From the NCBI GenBank assembly GCA_964609975.1, contig CAZSTR010000043.1:1-6341 (forward strand): DNA of 6,341 bases. Reading direction: 5' to 3'. Below, in pieces: positions 1-4,228 of the stretch. The position numbers were made by a program, and so were the translations under genes. Each line of letters starts with the position of its first letter. Within the stretch, counting starts at the first letter, position 1. The stretch comes from UBA5905 sp964609975. Lineage in GTDB: Bacteria; Bacillota; Clostridia; Oscillospirales; Acutalibacteraceae. The notes under the pieces are model-generated. The model was not told where the DNA came from and searched no databases. It was given only the letters and a program-made list of their open reading frames with translations.

Positions 1-55
1 CCTTGCGATCATTAGAACCTGAATCTAACGCGTCTGCCAATTCCGCCATACCCGC
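1..55 (-). tRNA. tRNA-Leu(CAG), 5' portion, cut by left edge
   Basis: Read on the minus strand from 55 down to 1, this is the 5' part of a class II tRNA. It starts GCGGGTA (acceptor strand), then has a leucine-type D arm (TGGCGGAATTGGCAGACGC) and an anticodon stem TTAGA/TCTAA around the loop TTCAGGT. The anticodon is CAG (plus-strand bases 19-21), which reads the leucine codon CUG. The visible bases after the anticodon stem (TGATCGCAAGG) begin the long variable arm expected of tRNA-Leu. The T arm, 3' acceptor strand and CCA lie off the left edge, so completeness cannot be judged. A consensus promoter sits about 32 bases upstream (87-115). Confidence 0.93.
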
Positions 56-86
56 ATATTCTGTTTCGTCCCAAGGAACGATGGCT

Positions 87-115
87 ATTATACACGATGT
101 TTCCGCTGTTGTCAA
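87..115 (-). promoter_or_regulatory. Consensus sigma-A promoter of tRNA-Leu
   Basis: On the minus strand TTGACA (110-115) and TATAAT (87-92) are separated by exactly 17 bases, a perfect match to the sigma-A consensus. Transcription should start near base 80, giving a leader of about 25 bases before the tRNA 5' end at 55. Upstream of the -35 box (116-150) lie A and T tracts that could act as an UP element, as is usual for stable-RNA promoters. Confidence 0.92.
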
Positions 116-562
116 GGATTTTTTCAAACTTTTTCAAAAAAACTTCTTAAAGCCGTTTTTCGCCGTTTTTTCAGCAGGGAAAATCTCTTTTTCGCCCGCG
201 TTCGCCATTCCCCTGTGCCGTGCGGATCGCTGAGGGGGGTGCGATTCACATCCGGGAGCGACGCCAAAACGGCGGCGACAACCATTTCTCGGTCAGGGGA
301 TATGGCGACGGGCAATAAATGAGGGGAAAATCAATGTTTTACCGGTGTGGCCTCCGCCATCAAAAAGAGAAGCAACCGCCCGGTCACCTTGCATAGTTGA
401 AAACAAAAGCCGCTCGCAAAAAAACAAAGCACTCACAAACACACGCATTTTCCGCCGGTCAATCACGCGAAAAAGCAACCATAGAACCTGATCTGGAGCT
501 CCGTCTTTTGACGGATTTGCCAAATCTTCGCATCCTTTGTTGTTTATCTCTACGACATTCGT
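116..562. other. Stretch without a convincing protein gene
   Basis: No ORF here has a good ribosome binding site or a recognisable product. The longest minus-strand reading (293-718) runs through the terminator at 670-704 and the promoter at 563-591, so it is not a natural gene. A 51-codon piece of it (start near 445) has only a poor ribosome binding site. Contents supported by the sequence are the A/T tracts upstream of the tRNA-Leu promoter, a foldable segment at 465-533, and a transcript expected from the 563-591 promoter. No clear terminator for that transcript was found, although loosely paired GC-rich segments occur at about 240-370. Confidence 0.6.
465..533 (-). ncRNA. Possible structured RNA downstream of an orphan promoter
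   Basis: On the minus strand this segment can fold into three coaxial stems. The outer stem is ATGCGAA (533-527) with TTCGCGT (471-465), including one G-U. The middle stem is GATTTGG (526-520) with CCAGATC (496-490), also with one G-U. The inner stem is TCCGTC/GACGGA (515-510 with 505-500) closed by an AAAA tetraloop. An asymmetric internal loop (CAAA opposite GCT) separates middle and inner stems. It begins about 25 bases after the start expected from the promoter at 563-591. The layout of promoter, short leader and compact fold suggests a small RNA or 5' regulatory element, but it matches no riboswitch or RNA family I can name. The GGCAAA plus tetraloop hairpin faintly recalls a cyclic-di-GMP-I aptamer, but the conserved GACGCAAAGCC part is missing. 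The 3' end is unknown. Confidence 0.35.
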
Positions 563-591
563 ATTATAGCACAGCCCGTTGAAAAACGCAA
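563..591 (-). promoter_or_regulatory. Strong minus-strand promoter without an evident gene
   Basis: On the minus strand TATAAT (563-568) lies 17 bases from TTGCGT (586-591). The -35 box is weak, but the sequence just upstream (TTTGAAAAAGTCC, ending at the TTG) copies the one upstream of the tRNA-Leu -35 box with one change, and the -10 box is perfect. The expected start is near 556. No ORF with a ribosome binding site follows, so the product may be RNA. It also lies downstream of the 670-704 terminator, consistent with a separate transcription unit. Confidence 0.6.
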
Positions 592-669
592 GGACTTTTT
601 CAAAAAAGCGGTTATTTTCGCGGCTTTTCCTACCTTTTCGCAGAACGCGCCGCCGAACACGCACAAAAG

Positions 670-704
670 GACAAAAGGGTTCACCGCTGGTGAACCCTTT
701 TGTC
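670..704 (-). terminator. Hairpin terminator of the PH/membrane-protein unit
   Basis: A perfect 16-bp inverted repeat (670-685 and 689-704) closes a 3-base loop. On the minus strand the descending arm ends CCCTTTTGTC and is followed by a second TTTT, so it can act as a rho-independent terminator 66 bases after the stop at 771. The symmetry, with AAAA at the base of the other arm, would also allow function on the plus strand. Confidence 0.85.
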
Positions 705-770
705 TCGTTCAATGTCACAAATTCAAAAGCCGACTGTCAAAGCAACATAGATTCCTCCGCCGAACACAGT

Positions 771-1262
771 TCATTGCCGTATCAATTCAAACACAGCCGG
801 TTCCATTATCTCAATATGCTGGCCGACTTCAACTGTTATCTCGGTGGATTGATTTTCCCGCACCAATTTGGACATACCGCCCTCCTTATGATTTTCCCAG
901 CCTTCCGCCGTAATTACCACATCGTCCTCATAGACATTTATCTGGTCTGGAACCGCTCGTTTGTTTATGACCCTATAGTTGCCCGCCGGAACATAGTATG
1001 CCCACCGCGTATCCTCAAAATCTGTCCCCTTGTTGTATGTGATAAGCCTTCCGTATTCCCCGGCCTCACCAGCCACCAGTGTGAATGAAAGCTTCGCCAC
1101 AACGTGGCTGGATGATTCCTCAATCGAATCCTCACCGGGAAGCAAACCAATGCAATCGGAGAATACCCCCACCCAAAATACAACAGCAATAGTGACAAGG
1201 AAAAATTTAACAGCTAAAGCAATAATCAAAATTCTTTTCGCGCGATTTTCACTATTCTCCAT
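771..1262 (-). CDS. Membrane-anchored protein of unknown function, 163 aa
   Basis: I do not recognise a named family. The ATG at 1262 follows AGAGGAG (about 9 bases away), which fixes the start. Residues 11-34 are a hydrophobic helix interrupted by one Lys (K19), preceded by a positive stretch (R7, K9, R10), so an N-terminal anchor with the rest outside the membrane is likely. Cys37 is preceded by FSD, not a proper lipobox, so lipidation is not supported. Residues 43-53 are an acidic, Ser-rich linker. Residues 54-163 look like a beta-rich domain, with a PAGNY turn at 92-96 and alternating hydrophobic strands to the C-terminus; PAG-Y turns also occur in some Firmicute secreted beta domains. 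The gene starts 49 bases after the PH-domain gene on the same strand, and a strong terminator follows, so the two are probably co-transcribed. Confidence 0.82.
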   Translation of the reverse strand: MENSENRAKRILIIALAVKFFLVTIAVVFWVGVFSDCIGLLPGEDSIEESSSHVVAKLSFTLVAGEAGEYGRLITYNKGTDFEDTRWAYYVPAGNYRVINKRAVPDQINVYEDDVVITAEGWENHKEGGMSKLVRENQSTEITVEVGQHIEIMEPAVFELIRQ

Positions 1263-1311
1263 GCGTTTCCACTCCTCTTAGACATCTGGATAATTTTGTC
1301 AGCTATGGAAA

Positions 1312-1686
1312 TCAAAGGACCTGCTCGGAAATCATTTTACAAATCGCCGAAACATTTGTCTGACTGCTAAACTCAAACCGCACATGGCCAATTCCGGAAA
1401 ACCACAAATCCAGCTCGCTGTCCAAATCAAAGGTACCAGCCGTCTCAATCGAAAACGCCTGAATGCGCTTATAAGGCAAAGAGGTTATGTCCTTTTTCGT
1501 ACCTGTCAGCCCCTGAACATTGATACTGATAATTCGCTTGTTCGTAAACACCACACCGTCCCGCATTGCCTTGAAGGTGGAAAGAATAAATTCTCCCGGT
1601 AGAAGTATGGTGGACACTAACGACGCGTACTGCTCATTGGCTGTCATTTTCAGTTTTACGAATTTTGCATTTTTGAAATCAATCAT
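1312..1686 (-). CDS. Bacterial PH-domain protein (bPH_1-like), 124 aa
   Basis: The protein matches the style of the small one-domain bacterial pleckstrin-homology family (PF08000, formerly DUF1696). Residues 30-58 show LPGE, then a GVVFTNKRIISIN strand pair; residues 68-82 carry the typical LPYKRIQAFSIET segment; residues 91-106 hold the last strands (ELDLWFSG, VRFEF); residues 111-122 form the capping helix. The length is usual for the family. Solved members form ring-like oligomers; their ligand and role are largely unknown, so no function is assigned. No signal peptide or membrane segment is seen, so it is probably cytosolic. I chose the ATG at 1686 because AAGGAG ends 8 bases before it; the in-frame GTG at 1695 lies too close to that site. 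It is first in a probable two-gene unit with the membrane-anchored protein and divergent from a ribbon-helix-helix regulator. Confidence 0.88.
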   Translation of the reverse strand: MIDFKNAKFVKLKMTANEQYASLVSTILLPGEFILSTFKAMRDGVVFTNKRIISINVQGLTGTKKDITSLPYKRIQAFSIETAGTFDLDSELDLWFSGIGHVRFEFSSQTNVSAICKMISEQVL

Positions 1687-1694
1687 CTCAAACA

Positions 1695-1700
1695 CTCCTT
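1695..1700 (-). promoter_or_regulatory. Ribosome binding site that sets the PH-gene start
   Basis: AAGGAG on the minus strand, 8 bases before the ATG at 1686. It leaves no usable spacing for the upstream in-frame GTG at 1695-1693, so the shorter protein is preferred. Confidence 0.8.
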
Positions 1701-1709
1701 CTTGTTTTG

Positions 1710-1739
1710 TGTTATTTATTCTAACATATATTTATAACA
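1710..1739. promoter_or_regulatory. Operator-like TGTTA/TAACA repeats
   Basis: TGTTA (1710-1714) faces TAACA (1722-1726) as an inverted pair, and a further TAACA follows at 1735-1739. The half-sites sit 12 and 13 bases apart, centre to centre. They overlap the -10 box and spacer of the minus-strand promoter and lie just upstream of the ribbon-helix-helix gene. Multiple short half-sites at about one helical turn suit RHH repressors, but the DNA is AT-rich and such repeats can arise by chance. Confidence 0.35.
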
Positions 1740-1747
1740 TTTGTCAA
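1718..1747 (-). promoter_or_regulatory. Promoter of the PH/membrane-protein unit
   Basis: On the minus strand TTGACA (1742-1747) is followed after 18 bases by TAGAAT (1718-1723). The start of transcription should lie near 1711, about 24 bases before the PH-gene ATG. No equally good promoter was found for the divergent plus-strand gene; CATAAT at 1750-1755 is a possible -10 without a good -35. Confidence 0.75.
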
Positions 1748-1773
1748 GGCATAATAATTGTGAGGTGGTTTTA

Positions 1774-1962
1774 ATGAAAGAAAAACTCATAATTAACCGA
1801 AAAGCCTTAAAGGGCGAGGACGGCTACCGCACCTTCTCCATACGCATCAAAGAGGAGACGGTTTTCCGGCTGGAACAGCTGGCGCAACAGACAAACCGCT
1901 CCCGTAATGAGCTTATCAACATATTGCTGGACTATGCCATCGAGAACAGCGAAGTGAAATAA
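1774..1962 (+). CDS. Ribbon-helix-helix (Arc/CopG-type) DNA-binding protein, 62 aa
   Basis: The protein has the ribbon-helix-helix pattern. Residues 18-25 (YRTFSIRI) form the DNA-contacting strand, residues 26-39 (KEETVFRLEQLAQQ) the first helix, residues 40-44 (TNRSR) the turn, and residues 45-58 (NELINILLDYAIEN) the second helix. Such proteins dimerise, insert the beta ribbon into the major groove and usually repress their own and neighbouring promoters; many lie on mobile or accessory DNA. The start is the ATG at 1774, with GAGGTGG ending 5 bases upstream; an in-frame TTG at 1741 has no such site. The gene is divergent from the PH/membrane-protein unit across 87 bases containing the candidate operator repeats, so it may control that unit (inference). 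No toxin partner follows, which argues against an ordinary toxin-antitoxin pair. Confidence 0.87.
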   Translation: MKEKLIINRKALKGEDGYRTFSIRIKEETVFRLEQLAQQTNRSRNELINILLDYAIENSEVK

Positions 1963-2243
1963 TCTCGCCAAGGGCTTTCCCAAACAACACACAAGCAAAA
2001 TTTCAAGTATGACAATAATACCAGCGACAATCCCACAGGTATAAGCGCAACGCCCTTTCTATTTTTCCCGACTTGCCCTCTAAGATTTGCCATATGGTTA
2101 TGTCAAGCTTGGGAGGCACTCTTTACACTCAGCTTTTCCGGCTTCGTATAAAAGCGTATTTCATCGGCAAAACGGCATCATTTTTATATAAAAATCCACT
2201 TTTGTCAATGAGTGATGAATGACGAAAAATGAAAAGCGAATAA
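1963..2243. other. AT-rich gap without a convincing gene
   Basis: No gene with a ribosome binding site is seen between the RHH stop and the tRNA-Thr terminator. It contains a perfect 16-base palindrome ATTTTTATATAAAAAT (2180-2195), two isolated minus-strand TTGACA boxes (2203-2208 and 2101-2106) with poor -10 partners, and a CCATATGG palindrome (2090-2097). No clear terminator for the RHH gene was found; a short GGG-CTTT-CCC hairpin after its stop has no T-run. Confidence 0.6.
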
Positions 2244-2291
2244 TCCAAACAAAAAATCCGTTCTCGTGTGAGAACGGATTTTTTGTTTGGA
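2244..2291 (-). terminator. tRNA-Thr terminator, perfect 22-bp inverted repeat
   Basis: Bases 2244-2265 are the exact reverse complement of 2270-2291, with a 4-base loop (GTGT on the plus strand). On the minus strand the stem has a GC-rich top (TCCGTTCTC/GAGAACGGA) and the descending arm continues TTTTTTG, a classic rho-independent terminator. The symmetry gives a T-run on both strands, so it could terminate in both directions. The promoter-proximal arm includes the discriminator base and the CCA of the tRNA (2288-2291). Confidence 0.93.
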
Positions 2292-2363
2292 GCTGGCAGA
2301 CGGACTTGAACCCCCGACCTGCTGATTACAAATCAGCTGCTCTACCAACTGAGCTATGCCAGC
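2288..2363 (-). tRNA. tRNA-Thr(UGU) with encoded CCA
   Basis: On the minus strand the 76 bases fold as a full cloverleaf: acceptor GCTGGCA/TGCCAGC, D arm GCTC-AGTTGGTA-GAGC, anticodon stem GCTGA/TCAGC with loop TTTGTAA (anticodon TGT), variable loop AGGTC, T loop TTCAAGT, discriminator T and encoded CCA. It decodes ACA and other threonine codons by wobble. The T stem GGGGG/CCGTC contains a G-G opposition at positions 51-63 and a G-U at 50-64, so it is weaker than usual. A consensus promoter lies about 54 bases upstream and a perfect hairpin begins at its 3' end, making it a one-gene unit. Confidence 0.96.
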
Positions 2364-2416
2364 GAATGAAATGAGCGGCGCAGCCGAAGCAGAGACTATG
2401 CCGGACAACGAACCCT

Positions 2417-2445
2417 ATTGTACAGGATTTATCTGGTTTTGTCAA
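2417..2445 (-). promoter_or_regulatory. Sigma-A promoter of tRNA-Thr
   Basis: On the minus strand TTGACA (2440-2445) and TACAAT (2417-2422) are exactly 17 bases apart. The expected start near 2410 gives a leader of about 47 bases before the tRNA 5' end at 2363. The -35 box is directly preceded by the T-run of the upstream fhs terminator. Confidence 0.9.
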
Positions 2446-2446
2446 G

Positions 2447-2515
2447 AAAAAATCCGCGAACCGCCCTGTTTTCCCGGCAAAAGGCGGCCGAGCCGGACAA
2501 AAGCCGGTTCAGCGG
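2447..2515 (-). terminator. Probable branched terminator of the purL-fhs operon
   Basis: On the minus strand, CCGCTGAACCG (2515-2505) pairs with CGGTTCGCGG (2463-2454) with one bulged T, followed by ATTTTTT (2453-2447). The loop holds a further stem (CCGGC/GCCGG). It begins about 20 bases after the fhs stop. The outer stem is long and the loop large, so efficiency is uncertain, but no better hairpin is seen before the tRNA promoter. Confidence 0.55.
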
Positions 2516-2534
2516 CCCCTTTTATGCGCAAAAA

Positions 2535-4214
2535 TCAAAACAGACCGGTGATTTTCCCGTTGTCATCCACATCAATCCGCTCCGCCGCCGGAACCTTCGG
2601 CAAGCCGGGCATCGTCAGAATATCCCCGGTCATCACCACAAGGAAGCCGGCGCCCGCCGAGACCTTCACATTCTTGATGGTGACGGTGAAGCCCTCCGGC
2701 GCACCCAGCTTCGTCGGGTCGTCGGAAAAGCTATATTGGGTTTTCGCAATGCAAACCGGTAGCCGATCAAAGCCCAACGCCGTCAGCTGTGCAATCTGCT
2801 TTTTTGCGCCGGGGGTCACCACGATGCCGTCGCCGCCATAAACCTTTTTCACGACCGCTTCGATTTTGTCCTCGATGCTCCCCTCCAGCTCATACGCGAA
2901 GGTGAAATTCTCGGCGCTCTCCTCCTCGCACAGTCGCACAACCTCCCGCGCCAGCTCCTCGCCGCCGCGGCCGCCATCCGCCCAAACAGTGGACAGCACC
3001 ACATTCACACCCAACCGGCGGCACTTTTCGATGATACAATCGATTTCCCGGTCGGTGTCCGTGGGGAAGCGGTTCACCGCCACCACGCAGGGCAGGCGGT
3101 ATACATTCTTGATATTGGACACATGACGCAGGAGATTGGGAAGGCCCTGCTCCAGCGCCGCCAGATTTTCCTCGCCCAGAGCCTTCTTGTCCATCCCGCC
3201 GTGCATCTTCAGCGCCCGCACCGTGGCCACCAGCACAACCGCATCCGGCTTCAGTCCAGCCATCCGGCATTTGATGTCCAGGAATTTTTCTGCGCCCAAA
3301 TCGGCGCCGAAGCCCGCCTCTGTGACCGCATAATCGCCCATTTTCAGCGCCAAACGCGTGGCCATCACCGAATTACAGCCATGGGCGATGTTAGCGAAGG
3401 GGCCGCCATGGACAAAGGCCGGCGTGCCCTCCAGCGTTTGCACCAGATTCGGCTTGAGCGCATCCTTGAGCAGAGCCGTCATCGCCCCCACCGCCTTCAA
3501 ATCGGCAGCGGTGACCGGGCGGTCATCATAGGTATAGCCGACGATAATCCGCCCCAGCCGTTCCTTCAAATCCGCAATAGAGCTGGCCAGACAAAACACC
3601 GCCATGATTTCGCTGGCAACGGTGATGTCGAAGCCATCCTCCCGCGGAACACCGTTGGCTTTTCCGCCCATGCCGTCCACAAGGAACCGCAGCTGGCGGT
3701 CGTTCATATCCACGCACCGCTTCCAGGTGATGCGCCGCACATCAATGCCCAGCGCATTTCCCTGCTGGATATGATTATCCAGCATCGCGGCCAACAGATT
3801 GTTCGCCGCGCCAATGGCGTGAAAATCCCCGGTGAAGTGGAGGTTGATATCCTCCATGGGCACCACCTGGGCATAGCCGCCGCCGGCGGCGCCGCCCTTC
3901 ACCCCAAAAACCGGGCCAAGGGACGGCTCCCGCAGGGCAACGGTCACATCCTTCCCAATCCGGGCCAAGCCGTCCGCCAGCCCGATGGTGGTGGTGGTTT
4001 TTCCTTCGCCGGCGGGCGTGGGCGTGATGGCCGTCACCAGCACAAGATGGCCGTCCTTTCGGTCGGTCTCCCGCAAAAGCGCTGGGTCCACCTTCGCCTT
4101 GTATTTTCCGTATTGCTCCACATATTTTTCATCCAAATGCGCCTTGCGGGCGATTTCGGCGATGGGCTTCATTTCGCACCCCTGCGCAATTTCAATGTCC
4201 GATAAATAACCCAC
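2535..4214 (-). CDS. fhs: Formate-tetrahydrofolate ligase (10-formyl-THF synthetase)
   Basis: EC 6.3.4.3: joins formate to tetrahydrofolate using ATP to give 10-formyl-THF, in the cytosol. The product supplies formyl groups for purine synthesis and for other one-carbon needs. The 559-aa length is normal. Numbering from the chosen start, the ATP-binding loop TPTPAGEGKTTT is at 64-75, the first family signature GVKGGAAGGGY at about 104-114, and the second, VATVRALKMHGG, near residue 330. No frameshift or missing key motif is seen. I chose the GTG at 4214 because GGAGGGG ends 5 bases before it and the protein then begins MGYLSDIEIAQ, as family members do. The upstream in-frame GTG at 4232 overlaps the purL stop (GTGA), but the ribosome binding site would then lie inside the gene. 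Fourteen bases separate it from purL, so the two are probably co-transcribed. Its presence alone does not show acetogenesis; no other Wood-Ljungdahl gene is in view. Confidence 0.97.
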   Translation of the reverse strand: MGYLSDIEIAQGCEMKPIAEIARKAHLDEKYVEQYGKYKAKVDPALLRETDRKDGHLVLVTAITPTPAGEGKTTTTIGLADGLARIGKDVTVALREPSLGPVFGVKGGAAGGGYAQVVPMEDINLHFTGDFHAIGAANNLLAAMLDNHIQQGNALGIDVRRITWKRCVDMNDRQLRFLVDGMGGKANGVPREDGFDITVASEIMAVFCLASSIADLKERLGRIIVGYTYDDRPVTAADLKAVGAMTALLKDALKPNLVQTLEGTPAFVHGGPFANIAHGCNSVMATRLALKMGDYAVTEAGFGADLGAEKFLDIKCRMAGLKPDAVVLVATVRALKMHGGMDKKALGEENLAALEQGLPNLLRHVSNIKNVYRLPCVVAVNRFPTDTDREIDCIIEKCRRLGVNVVLSTVWADGGRGGEELAREVVRLCEEESAENFTFAYELEGSIEDKIEAVVKKVYGGDGIVVTPGAKKQIAQLTALGFDRLPVCIAKTQYSFSDDPTKLGAPEGFTVTIKNVKVSAGAGFLVVMTGDILTMPGLPKVPAAERIDVDDNGKITGLF

Positions 4215-4219
4215 GAATT

Positions 4220-4226
4220 CCCCTCC
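4220..4226 (-). promoter_or_regulatory. Ribosome binding site that sets the fhs start
   Basis: GGAGGGG on the minus strand, 5 bases before the GTG at 4214 and immediately after the purL stop (4231-4229). It selects the GTG at 4214 over the in-frame GTG at 4232. Confidence 0.85.
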
Positions 4227-4228
4227 AA

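Noticed and set aside
484..496. Plus-strand GAACCTGATCTGG, identical to the core of the TPP riboswitch (THI box)
   Set aside because: The bases that must follow (TAAT loop and CCAG stem) and the upstream CTGAGA/ACCC elements are absent, and no thiamine gene follows on the plus strand. It is more simply explained as one arm of the minus-strand hairpin.
293..718. 141-codon minus-strand ORF across the left region
   Set aside because: It runs through a strong terminator (670-704) and a promoter (563-591), has no ribosome binding site at its start, and its translation shows no recognisable domain.
1774..1962. RHH protein as antitoxin of a toxin-antitoxin pair
   Set aside because: No toxin-like ORF follows on the same strand before the tRNA-Thr terminator, and the PH-domain protein is not a known toxin family.
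1932..2093. 53-codon minus-strand ORF with a hydrophobic middle, antisense to the end of the RHH gene
   Set aside because: There is no ribosome binding site before its ATG, its 3' end overlaps the well-supported RHH gene, and the TTGACA upstream has a poor -10 box.
56..2363. Integrative element inserted at a tRNA gene
   Set aside because: No integrase or transposase is present, and I could not find a direct repeat of the tRNA-Thr or tRNA-Leu 3' ends inside the window (the tRNA-Leu 3' end itself is off-window).
3123..4205. 360-codon plus-strand ORF
   Set aside because: It is antisense to fhs, whose motifs are complete; the His/Arg/Gln-rich translation is typical of a shadow frame in GC-rich DNA.
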